The position numbers and the translations under genes were made by a program. Below are positions 9,756 through 19,890 of a stretch of DNA of 64,000 nt, piece by piece. The DNA lies in contig CM060731.1 of assembly GCA_030704615.1 (NCBI GenBank), positions 84,238,756 through 84,302,755 on the forward strand, in the 5' to 3' direction. The first letter of the stretch is position 1; every line of letters starts with the position of its first letter. Under the pieces are notes generated by a model that had not been told where the DNA came from, did no database searches, and saw nothing but the letters and a program-made list of their open reading frames with translations. Source of the stretch: Takakia lepidozioides (lineage: Eukaryota; Streptophyta; Takakiopsida; Takakiales; Takakiaceae).

Positions 9756-11060
9756 CTGATTTTGGGAGCGTCGTGGTTTGGGCGATTGTGTGGCTGGAAT
9801 GCACACTGGAGAGGGGTCACGAATGTCGGGGAGAATTTCCTTTATATACTCTGGAAGAGAATTTACATTTACAGAGACTTCATTAAATTCTATTAATCTT
9901 GAAAATCATCCGAATCCTCATCCTGTTCTAGACTGTCCTGCTCCGCCTCCACCCCCTCATTGCCTTTCTCATCTCCAGCGGACTGCTCGTTGGCCAGGCT
10001 TTCGAAAATCCCATCTTCCCCTTGCGGAACTGTCTATCTCACCTCCGTTGGGTCATCTTCCTCCCTATCTGCGTCGCTCTCATCCGCTGAATCACATATG
10101 TACTTTCGTACCCGTCTACCTGTCTGAGCTGCTGCCAACTCTTTCCTTATCCTTCTGTCCTCCCTAGCCCTCTCCAAAATCTGCTCTACTTTACTGGGAT
10201 TCTCACTTCTTCTAATCGCTGTATTTGCGAGTTTAGCTGCATAACTAGGAAGGGAGTAGTCCCTCACCGGGCTCGTCATGAAGTCGGCCCTCGCAAAGAA
10301 CGGGACATTCTTCCTGGCAGGAAGTGTAGGCCCTACATGTTTCGACCCGGACCCTGCAATCCTGCACATGACAATCATCAACGAGACTAATGAGAACCAC
10401 AGTCCGGAAATTCGTTTGACAAAAATGACCCAGAAGGCTTTGCAAACTTACAATGTTTGCACTCACTCGTATTCCGGGTTCTCCTCCGCATCAATGTCCA
10501 CTGTGTCTTCCTCGGACTCCGACGAATCCGAGGAGACTTCCGCTCTGTTGGGAGCCTTAACATTCCGTTGCAGCCCTTCCAGATGGGATCCCCACACGGA
10601 TGAGTCCTCCTCGTAGGCAAAGAGGTGCCGGTCGGAAAACCGCCCAGCCCACATTGAGGCACCTATTACAATGCCATCCACACATTACAACATGCGCTTC
10701 AGATGTTGCGAACTACATCCTAACGAGAATTTGCAGAACAGCATAGAACAAGATTCTGCATACCTGTCCCACAGATGAGGTCTAGCACTGTGCCCTCCAC
10801 GTCTGTGCATGTCTCCATAATTGTCTGAATGAAGGCAGGGCTCCGAGTCCGTGAGTACCGCAGGGGTTCCGTTGAAGTGAGGCTATGAGGGAGAAGTTCC
10901 TTGGGAACGTTGTTGAGCAGAACGTCGTAATCGAGGGGGTCGCAGTTCGGGTCAACCTTTCCTCCCTCCTTTCGGAAAGCAAAGGTGGAGTTCTCCTTCA
11001 CAAAGCAGTATGCATCGAACTGCTTCGTCTGCATACACAGGGGGGAACGATTAGAAACCG

Positions 11061-11077
11061 AATGCGGCACCGCATTT
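11061..11077. repeat. Intronic palindrome copy in gene M
   Basis: An AATGCGG-CA-CCGCATT copy lies inside the 11029-11124 intron of gene M. Confidence 0.85.
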
Positions 11078-12293
11078 GAAAACACCCAAGCAAATGAATG
11101 GACGAGTGCCAGTGTCGTAATTACCTTCTTCCCTTCCAACCGAAGGCCCAGTGTGTTGATGCACGTCCACTTCTTTTTCAGAATCGGGACGGCGCTCTTG
11201 CGGGTCCACTTCGCAATTCCTGTCTGAGTGTTTTTTCCTCTGCTCGCCAGGACAACCACACAGCCTCTGTCATCCAACACCATGCGGGCAAGCCCGAATC
11301 CTTTCTTCCAAAAGTCCTCCGAGTACCTGTTCCAAGATGGCAAAGCTTGCAGTCCTTCCACAGGCTCATATCGCAAGACCACTCGGTGGCATTTCCGCCC
11401 CTCCTACAATCCTTGTCTGCACACACCCTCTCAAAGAACGAGACCATATTCTGAAATCCTGGGTGTCGGAAGGCTCTTCGGCAGTCGCCTTCTTCAGTGC
11501 TCTGCCCTTCAGACCCTCCATGGTCTTCATGTATGCCAACTTGGCTGCCCGTCCATCCAAAGCCGCCAAGAAACTCTCATTTACACACTGGACTACTGTT
11601 TCGGGAGCCACTTTCGGCCTCTTCATTTCCACCGGCTCGAAAGGGTGCCCCCCTGGGGGTTGAAGAGTGCCTTCTTTGCCGAGCCAGTTCTCGTGCCTCT
11701 CGTGACAACGGTGGGCACAGGGGAGGCAGCCTGCGTTTGGGGGGGTGGGCTGGTTGCAAAGTCTCCATCGGAGTCCTCTTCGTCACCCTCTTCCTGAACA
11801 GGCTGTTTCTGCTTCTTCGTTTTGGCGGGTGTCACAACAGCTGCTCCTTGCTGGCGAGTCCTCTTCTTCGACCCCTTCTGTTGGGCCTGCACAGCTGCAT
11901 CCACCGTCTTTTGTGCCATCTCAGCTGCCTTTCTGGATTCTTCCAGAGCAGCAGATTCCTTTGCCGACTTTGGCCCAGCAGGGACACGTCTTTCCTTTCT
12001 CTTCTCTTCTGCCAAGGCATGCAGATCTTTCTCTGACTCGTCAACAATACCGCCAGACATATCCAGGTACCAGGGGCATCCAACGAGATGCGCGACATGC
12101 CATTGTTTCTGCATCTCGGGTGTGTAGACACAGCTTGGGCCCGCCACGGTCCAAGCCATGAAGAACGGGGGCTCTTGAGCCAGGGCCCCTGTCTGAAGGA
12201 GCACGTATTTCATATACCTACAAGGCAGTCAGCATGCGTGAGCATAAGATTGGATGAACCTACTCGCAGAGTGCCAATGAAAAAATAAAATGT

Positions 12294-12313
12294 GAATGCG
12301 GTGCCGCATTTCC
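12294..12313. repeat. Intronic palindrome copy in gene M
   Basis: A GAATGCGG-TG-CCGCATTTCC copy lies inside the 12218-12322 intron of gene M. Confidence 0.85.
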
Positions 12314-13500
12314 GAGACAAACCTCGTAACCAGGCTTCGCATACAAGGGCAGCTGTGCTTCACCTGTAAACAATTCGCATTGCAGCTTTTCCCGCTCCCT
12401 CCTGATGTGTAAACTCCACGCTCCTTCTTGCTGTCTGTAGCTCTCTGGCGAAGAGGTTGTCCTTGTACGCACATCTGAAACGTGTCACGTAGTCTTCCAA
12501 TGTCTGTGTTCCATACCATTTGACGTACAAGCCGAACGAATTTGTGTGCATTACGACTTGCTCCTTCGCATTCGACATTACCTGCGATTCCCAAATGCAT
12601 TGTCACGTAGCAGTTCAGGGAATTCATTTTAGAAAAGCAAATATGGGGAAGCAACTAGAATTACCTGGAACCACCAAGTCATGCGGTTGAGCCACACATC
12701 CACTGCAGGGTCGGAAACTTCGAGTGGAAAAGACCACATTGTCCTTATGCTCTCGGATGCATTCCAGATCGACAGCCACTGTGTCTGCCATTTCCGATCC
12801 AATGTCAGGAGCTAGAAGAAAGTGGCTATTGCTAGGAAGGAACTTCAGTGCATTGAAACCTCACCTTCTCTTTCGCCTCAACACATGCCGTTGAGAGGTG
12901 ATGCAGTTTCTCCAATTGCATGGTCGGCTGCATGGCCCGAGAATAGTGTTTTGCAATCTCGGGGATGAAGTCCTTTCCAAGTGCCGGATCTGCAATTGCC
13001 ACCAGCTTCACAAGCTTTGACTTGTATTTGGTTTTGGACTTGACACCGGCTTCCTTCAAGTGCTCAGTCAATGACTGCAACGTTTTCACCTGCCCCTCAC
13101 TTTCCATGAAGAAGCGTTTGGCATGGGCCAAATCCAGCTTGATGTTTGACTACCAACAAAAACATGCAGAAGCGTTACATTCGATTCATGTGGAAAGATT
13201 ACTGGAAATTGGGGAAGGATGAGCAGAGGGAAATTGGAGGACGACTTACTTCGTATATCACCTCCACCATTCCATCCATAGTGAGACGATACCATGTCCG
13301 GTCTGTTTTTGCAACGGCTTTCTGAATGAGCTCGGGCTCCAGCATTTCCGCAAACATCTGCGGATCAGTGAGACCAGTTTTCCTCACCCTGTACAGCATA
13401 TGTGCCATGTGGGTATGCACGTACGCATTCTCAGTGACCCTGCAAGGCACACTCTCCAGTTCAGTACACGGAAGCACGGAAACAAACCAGAATGGAAACC

Positions 13501-13520
13501 GAAATGCGGCACCGCATTTC
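13501..13520. repeat. Intronic palindrome copy in gene M
   Basis: A GAAATGCGG-CA-CCGCATTTC copy lies inside the 13441-13551 intron of gene M. Confidence 0.85.
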
Positions 13521-13639
13521 GAACGTGCTAGGGAGGGTAGGAGTATCTTACGAGTTGAGGTCCGCCATGGCATTCTTGAGCAGGGAGGAGTCTGATGCCT
13601 TCACCTTCAGGATGACACAATCAGATTGCCCATGTGACA

Positions 13640-13899
13640 GAGAACACAAGCATGAACAGCAGGGTGACCAGTTATAATGTGAAGCCGGAAGGGCGAGAAA
13701 CAGTCATGGACTTTGATGATTCTATGTCAGTAATCCAACTGAGAATTGGAAGCACAGACCTGACTGATGTACTGATAGATGGAGGCTCTAGAGTGAATAT
13801 CATGACAGACCAATTAAGGCTGAAGCTTGGTCTAAGTAACATGAAACCGGCCCCATTCACAGTAACAATGGCAGATCACCCTTCGGGACACCTCACGTA
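13640..13899 (+). pseudogene. Gypsy aspartic protease fragment
   Basis: About 80 residues match the protease region of the full element on the other strand (near 42830-43070), including the active-site segment LIDGGS, here LIDGGSRVNI. The fragment starts abruptly after gene M sequence and stops at a TAG just before the LTR at 13903. It is a truncated piece of the same retrotransposon family. Confidence 0.85.
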
Positions 13900-13902
13900 G
13901 GG

Positions 13903-14870
13903 TGTTAGAGGACTGCTTGGGACTTAGACGCTTTTACGGGATCTGTGGGGTACCCTTAATTTTTACACAGACTGAGACCAACAGGAGCCTTAGGGGTGAC
14001 AGCAACAGGCTTTAGGGGGGGAGATACACAGCCCAACACAGTCCATCACAGCCCGTCACAGCTTCGCACAACCAACACAGCCCGTCCCAGTCCGACACAG
14101 CCGACACAGCCCAACACAGCTAGTCACAGCCCGATACAGCCGCCACAGTTTCGCACAACCCTACACAGCCCGACACAGCCAGTCACAGCCCGCCACAGCC
14201 TGATACAACCAGTCACAGCTCGGCACAGCTGGGGAACAGTTATCATTGGCAGGGAATGACGGTGCGGAACGACATCTGAAAAAGGAACGTGTACTACAGG
14301 GATGACAGTTAGTTAGGAAATCGGTTAGAACAGCTTGTAGGTAGAAAAAACGAAGAGCGGGGACGTCTAGGGGACACTACTTCTGGGGGGACTTCTGGCA
14401 TCACTGGGGGGAAATGAAGCGGAGAGCGCATCTTTGAGTAGGAAGAGGGAGAGCACGGAGTAGGAGGAGAACGATCTGTTGAAGTTTGACGAATGCAAGC
14501 GGTAGAGTTGTAATGTAGAGCAGATTAGAGACTCCATGGCTTCAACCTGATACTTGATAGATATTAATCTGATACATACTTCATACTCACACTGTGTAGA
14601 GAGATTTGAGTGAAGTTGTGGAATGAATGGATGAGTTGATGGAATCCGATAGATTGCTGAAGCAATCTGATACTTATATACCAACAGTAAGGTAACTAGC
14701 TAGCATGAATACGGGAAGGAATACAAATAGGAAACACCCCCATGATACACTAGCTATAGGTCATGACTGATTGTTCTGAGCGGGCTGAGTGCTTAGAGAT
14801 TTCCAACTCTTCTATCTTGGAGTTCCCACCTCGGATAGCGAAGGGATGGGTGAGTAAAAGCCGCTCGACA
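13903..14870 (+). mobile_element. Gypsy family A LTR, plus orientation
   Basis: This LTR begins TGTTAGAGGAC and ends GCTCGACA. It matches the LTRs of the full element (33838-34775 and 46113-47065) in the opposite orientation. It contains a run of CACAGCC-type words at 14030-14235. It is directly followed by the same primer binding site as the full element. Confidence 0.9.
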
Positions 14871-15457
14871 TTTGGCGACCATACTGGGGAACTGGGTCAT
14901 GAACAACCAGATGTGACAGGCATCTGGTGGGATCATGGTGGTTGGAGAATTAAAGAATTTGATGTGAATCAAATTCCTTGTGAAACTGAGAAGGAAAGAT
15001 TGTCCAAATGATTCTTTCAGAAGTTCTTGGAATTGCCAGACGGTTGTAAAGAAAACATTCTTAAGAGAGTGTATGATGCTGACCCTGAGTGGGGTCTGGA
15101 GAAAGGAGTGATAAAGATTTATCAGGTGGCCTGTAGAGGAAGAGCACGTTGGTTACCAACACTGGTTTATGTGATAGCATTGCTATCCATTAAGCGAGTA
15201 GAGTTTGAAGGCTAGGAGGAAAGAAAGGTGAATGTTTATACTCATATGCATGAAGAGGTTGTACTGGTAAAGAATTGGATTCCAAAGGATATTTTGTGGA
15301 TCAAACTCACACCAAGAACAGCTTTCCAGACTTGTTTGCCATATGGTTATATGGTAACGGAGACTTCTAGTATAGCCAAGGGTGCATTGAAGCTTGAAAG
15401 AAACCCAGGCATATACGAGAGATATTACAGAAGAGAGTTTTGGTTATTGCCACATTA
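14763..15457 (+). pseudogene. Leader (pre-gag) ORF of family A, broken copy
   Basis: This matches the intact 227-residue leader ORF at 45525-46208. It starts at the equivalent ATG inside the LTR and crosses the LTR/PBS border. It is interrupted by a TGA at 15009 and a TAG near 15213. The last part (15228-15457) is nearly the same as the intact copy and ends with the same LLPH terminus. Confidence 0.85.
14871..14890 (+). other. Primer binding site, family A
   Basis: TTTGGCGACCATACTGGGGA follows the CA end of the LTR at once. The same word follows the LTR of the full element (46093-46112, minus). A TGG start fits the CCA end of a tRNA; the tRNA species was not assigned. Confidence 0.75.
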
Positions 15458-15479
15458 AAAGAAATGAAAGACATGGGAC

Positions 15480-16106
15480 ATGAGTGATGAAAGAGAAGCT
15501 AGACTCCAGAGATATTCAGCAAAAAGAGAAAGTTATCTGAAAGCTAATTATCCATATCTTTGGGAGAGAGGAATAGACATAGGGGAATCATCTGGACCTC
15601 TCACACCATTAAGATCACAGAGTACATCACCCATACCGGAAGAACTAGAGTTGGATGCCACTCCTTCTTTTTCTTTGCAAGAAAGATTAAGGGAATTGGT
15701 ACGGGAAGAAGATCAATCACGAGGTGAAAGAGCTGAGGTACATCCCTGGATAAAAGATTTGACAAAAATCCTTGATAAGAGTTGGCATGGAACACCAAAA
15801 GCAGGAACTCCAGTTTCTGAAGCGGAGGGTGAAGAAGGAGGAGAGGATGTGGCAGAGCCAACGGAGAGTTCAGACTCTCCAACACCATTGCAGTTGAGTT
15901 ACATGAGTGAAGAAGAAACCCAAGGGCAGAACTTGGAGGATGAAAATAGAGAGAAGAAATTGGAAGAGGAAGAGTATGAAGAAGTAGACCCAATAGCTGA
16001 GGTTGAGACTACAACCAGGACATCCCAACCCGTTGGACCTGGATCAAGTGGAGCACTTGGATCACAGGCCAACGAAGGTGTCGGCTGGCTGTTGGTGCCT
16101 AGTTAA
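15480..16106 (+). pseudogene. Gag N-terminal fragment of family A
   Basis: The 208-residue frame matches the N-terminal part of the gag ORF at 44469-45503: MSDEREAR start, SPIPEELELDATPS box, acidic EEEYEEVDP segment. The match ends at about 16083 (NEGVG), after which unrelated AT-rich sequence follows. The element is truncated before the nucleocapsid region. Confidence 0.88.
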
Positions 16107-17448
16107 GTCATGGGCTTGACCCATCTCTACTCCACATATAATGTTCTAACTGGATGGAATTTGTAATATTTACCTAAATATTATTTAATATTTATTATAT
16201 TTTTCAAAAAACAGGGGACAGTGGTTTAATTTGTATTGTATGTTTACTGAATTTATTATGTTTATATGTATTGAAATATAATACCATTTATATAATTTAT
16301 AATATGGAGAATATATTATTTTGCACAAATACACGGTGTCATGAGCCGGTTGGGTAAAAAAGATTCGACAATTGATGGAAAATATGATAGGAAGACATCG
16401 TGTTTAAAGTCTGTGCGCAGTGCCAAAGGATCAACAAAAAACCTTACTGTTTGAAAGAATCTAATCTCTCAACGGATCCAAAAAAGTGACAGACCGAGCA
16501 CGTTCTTCCTCGCTGATTGTCCATAGCATGCCTCCTTCTGCCCCAATACCTTCTGCCTCCTTCCTTACAAGAGATCAAGATCGCATGACCTGCACATGAA
16601 TGCACACATGTATAAGCAGATCAACAATAAGTGCAGATTCCAATAGGAGTGCGCATTAAAAGAGAGAAATAATCATAGTTCTCATTTGTTGAAGCATCCA
16701 GAATAGTCATTCATGTGGGCCAGTTCCCGAAGACCTGCTTTGGCAAAACTAAGGTTGACTCTTGCTATGCTGGTTGCTATGGCAATTCATATAATAAAGC
16801 CAAAGTTCAGAAAAACCAAGTACCGACTCGGTGGAAGAGAACTGAGCAGACTGCAAAGAGTTCAGTGGGAGAGCTATACCTTGTAAGTTGCTATGAGGCT
16901 CAATAAAGAGGCTTTCAACAGAAAGAGCTGACCAAGGGATTTCTACCGCACCAAAATACAGCCTACAGTGTAGATGGGAGACAATATGTTTGGAAGAGAG
17001 GTCTTGCTGATTGTTTCTGTTTGATTATAATTCAGTGTGTGAGGAGTCTTGGTAGGGCTTAAAACCCCCAGGATATAAAATCACTCCTCAAAATTTTCTC
17101 ACAACTTGGTACTGGTTGATCTCTTGTGGAATTGACAAGTAGGCTCCTCTGTGTTGACTTGGACCAAAGACCAATGCATCAAGCACCTACCCCTAAAATT
17201 AGCAGTTTAGTGTTTGTAATGACTGCAGAATGGGGAACCCTGGTGGATTTACTCAATATCCTCTCCTACTTGAGGCCAATAGAGGGAATAGGTGTTTATA
17301 TGTGCTTGTGATGTTGGATTTTACCCATTCACTACAATTCACCTCCTTGTAGTGCCTCTACATAGCCTGTAAAGCACTATTTTCAGTGTTATATGAAGGT
17401 TTCCAGAGGATGGTGCTGACTGAGTTTGGTATTGGCTCGTTCGTGTAG
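16107..17448. other. No supportable gene; possible upstream exon near 16712-16874
   Basis: The first 300 bases are AT-rich. A frame from an ATG at about 16712 reads roughly 54 residues (Arg/Lys-rich) up to a good donor (CCTT-GTAAGT, about 16878). It could be a 5' exon of the RbcX fragment below, but nothing in it identifies it. Otherwise I see nothing. Confidence 0.3.
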
Positions 17449-17992
17449 CATTTGCTGGACTATTTCACAATCAAAGCTGAGAAGACAATGATGGCCCAAC
17501 TATCTGAGCTGAACCCTCACCAGTATGCCTGGTTCTACAAGTGAGTTTTTTCTCCCTTGTTGCTTACACAGTAGTAATGAGGATGGTTGGGTACTGAGAT
17601 GAAGTACCAAGTTAGCTTGGTGAGACAGTTGTTTCTAGCACCCGCCATCAAAAGTGTGTGTACCGATATCTCGTTTGTAAGCATGTGTGGACAGTCTTTT
17701 AGAATGCAGATTTATATCACCACCAGTCCTTTGAACCGAACATAGGTGCATGTTGTGGTGAATGTGAAGTTATTTGGTTAACAATAAGCCACAAGATGGC
17801 AAATTCTTTCTTCGGGTGCTAGCGAAGGTATAATAACTCACCACCTCCTTGTTGTGGGTGACTTTAAATTTTGTTTGGAAGACCATTTCTTTCTGATTCA
17901 TTTCTGCATCTTTTTTGGTGTTGTGCTCAGGAAAGGCAGGTGCTGAAAGGGTGATGGTGACTAGATTACACTTGTTCAACAAATGGGTAAAG
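17449..17992 (+). pseudogene. RbcX-like Rubisco assembly chaperone, partial and frameshifted
   Basis: Three exon-like pieces with GT-AG borders (17449-17540, 17770-17827, 17931-17992) join in phase. They read like the core of plant chloroplast RbcX, the homodimeric chaperone that clamps the C-terminus of the Rubisco large subunit. Key matches are YFT-KA-KT, AQLSELNP, QYAWFY, NNKPQDGK-FLR-LAK and ERVMVTRLHL. The third piece lacks one base (near 17940), so its downstream part is out of frame. The transit peptide exon and the C-terminal exon are not found; LTR sequence begins at 18220. It is probably a decayed or interrupted host gene. RbcX2-type is more likely than RbcX1 from the VMVTRLHL run. 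Confidence 0.7.
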
Positions 17993-18219
17993 GTGGGTGT
18001 ATCTTTCTCTTTTTCTAAGACGTGTTGTAGTTATTAAGAAGGAAGTATTTTCAGTTCAATGTTTTCCTCATAAGGAAGCCGGCTAGAAACTTGGCATCTG
18101 CTCGAAGGTTGACATTCCAAGCATTCCTCTCTCTGCCGAGTGTCTTGTGACTCGGATACGAGTTGCCCACTTTAGGGGTAGGAGTCAACATTGGTTGTCT
18201 ATGTTCCAGCTTTCTAGGG

Positions 18220-18676
18220 TGTCTTGGGACTCACCACGGTCCAATGAGGCCGTGGTGGGTGGGCCAAGACTCACCGCGACTCATCACCGGGAATCGAGGG
18301 TCTTTATGGTGGTTCGCCATAAAATGGCATGGTTGTTTGTGAAACCCCCGCGGACAGTCACAGAAGTATATATAGGGAGTAGTAACCCCGAGAACGGTGC
18401 AAGCCCGTTGGTGACCAAAAACTAGTGAGTAAGCGAGCGAGCCGGAAAGCGACCAAGGAGTGGGGAGCTATTCCGGACTGCCATCTACCAAAGGGAATTT
18501 CCACTAGGCCCAAATTGGTGGAGGGTCTGTTGGGAGAAGAAATGGGGACCGTTATGTCCCGGTGAGCAGCCGAAGCTCCGAGTTGGCCCGGCGGCCAAGT
18601 TGGGGAGTTATGCGCGCGCATCAAAGCGAGTAACTATGACTTGAAGAGGAGCTTTACCGAAGTGAGGTGCGCGACA
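18220..18676 (+). mobile_element. Solo LTR of the initiator-Met-primed gypsy family
   Basis: This matches the LTR at 63160-63614 over its whole length: TGTCTTGGGACTCACCACGG start, TATATATAGGGAG box near 18367, and GTGCGCGACA end. No PBS or gag follows here. Instead the sequence continues in the other LTR family (18677-19288), so this copy was inserted into an older LTR. No clear target-site duplication is visible. Confidence 0.8.
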
Positions 18677-19288
18677 CACGACCACTGCAACGAGCCACCT
18701 TTTTAGCAAACCTTTTAGGTTGCGTAGGCAGTTAGGCAAACGGTCATTAACGACTGCAGACTGTAACGGCTCTTTCGAGCATAGTATGAAAAGGCTGCAC
18801 GCAACTTAGAAGGGAGAAATATGAGTATCAGTGATGAGTGTGTACTCAGGGACTCAGAGTGATTCAGTGTATACTTCTGTGATGATATGACGAACTCTGA
18901 AGTAAAGCCATGTTATTCGAAGTATCTCTGTGTAGAGTGAACGTGAGATGGAGAGAATGTGCATTATGAGAGAACGTGAGATGGTGAGAATGTGTATCAT
19001 CTCAGGATAGTTCTTGTTTGCTTTAATTACCATTTGCTTAACGACTTCAGTCTTTTCGACTAAAATCTTTCATGCCACATAGACTGTAAGTGGAGCTTAA
19101 TCAATAGGATTAAGCAGCCTGCAGGGAGATGAATTCAGACGATGTTCATGGTTTAGCCATCCTTAAAACGATTACTTCGTAATCGTTTCTGAAAGCATAC
19201 CCGTCGGACAACCTCTGTTGCATGTCTTAGGAAATGGGCAGTAGTGCTGATAGCCTGTTTTGTCTAAGTCATAAACCAGCGGTTAACA
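18677..19288 (+). mobile_element. Gypsy family B LTR, 3' part
   Basis: This shares long words with 30480-31090: GCAAACCTTTTAGGTTGCG, GGCAGTTAGGCAA, TTTCGAGCATAGTAT, and the AGAACGTGAGAT pair. It ends GCGGTTAACA. The primer-binding-site-like word TTTGGCAACCATACTGGGGA follows at 19289-19308, differing by one base from that of family A. Confidence 0.8.
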
Positions 19289-19308
19289 TTTGGCAACCAT
19301 ACTGGGGA

Positions 19309-19758
19309 CTAACGGTATGTTGAGTTCAAGTGTACTCAAGGAAGGATGGGTTACTCAATGATTTCTTGAAATCACAAAAGAACGAGTCAACGGAAGCAAA
19401 GGAATGGAAAACATTCCTGGAAAAATTTCATGGCTTATCAATAGCAATACAACAGAAGATCTTTCTTTCAATTGTGAAAGAAGATGACAAATGGGGATTG
19501 AAAGGAGGAGTGATCAGTATTACACGAGCACCTTGGGAATGTAGAATCAGAGTTGAAGAATGGTTGTCCCGTCTAGCTTTATTGATTACTCTAATCCCAA
19601 TCAGAAAAGTTTGCTACACTAGTTACATTTTCAGAGAAGAATGTTCAAATTATGAATATTGTCACATGATCATAGAAGCAGTGGAGTACTAGATACCCAA
19701 AGACTTGTTGCAAGTCAGATACACTGAGAAAGACAGATGGTATTATTGTGCCCATTAA
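19309..19758 (+). pseudogene. Leader (pre-gag) ORF of family B
   Basis: A 120-residue frame (19330-19692) is followed, after a TAG at 19690-19692, by IPKDLLQVRY and a terminal CAH. It aligns with the family A leader ORF: EWKTFLEKF against the FFQRFLELP region, WGLKGGVI-IT against WGLEKGVIKIY, RVEEWLSRLALLITLIPI against RARWLPTLVYVIALLSI, and IPKDLL against IPKDIL. The family is not one I recognise. Its place between PBS and gag is the same in both retroelement families. Confidence 0.7.
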
Positions 19759-19890
19759 AAGATTGGTGATCAATCAGTAAAAGGGAAAATTAAGTCGTAA
19801 TACGGATTCTGGCAAGATAGGGTAAATCTTGGAGAAAGGGTAGAGACCATTATAAATTTTCTTTACTGACATACCAAGACTGATTAAAGG

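Larger units (their letters stand above)
6707..10307 (-). repeat. Right arm of large inverted duplication
   Basis: On the minus strand this matches 1-3049, as described for the left arm. It is the more complete arm. It is continuous with the upstream exons of gene M to its right, and it keeps both the minus-strand P gene (7085-7840) and the plus-strand P gene (8193-8771). The inner boundary is the word CTATTTTCCGG at 6707. Confidence 0.9.
9893..13633 (-). pseudogene. Gene M: multi-exon gene with methyltransferase-like C-terminal half
   Basis: At least eight exon-like segments read on the minus strand, with GT-AG borders at about 13552; 13440-13250; 13149-12865; 12811-12665; 12581-12323; 12217-11125 (with frameshifts); 11028-10764; 10662-10467; and 10361-9893. 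The 11028-10764 and 10662-10467 exons join in phase to give LDLICGTG followed by FAYEED, preceded by DPLDYD. This order (DPPY-like, then the SAM-binding motif) resembles beta-class DNA N4/N6 methyltransferases, but the catalytic DPPY is not intact. The 12217-11640 part is Lys/Glu-rich and probably disordered. Frameshifts near 12410, 11640 and 11440 and a TAG at 10034-10036 break the frame. The 5' end is cut off by retroelement sequence at 13640. Confidence 0.55.

Noticed and set aside
14396-14684. Minus-strand 105-residue ORF within the LTR
   Set aside because: It is inside a repeated LTR, has no domain, and is not conserved as a frame in the other LTR copies.
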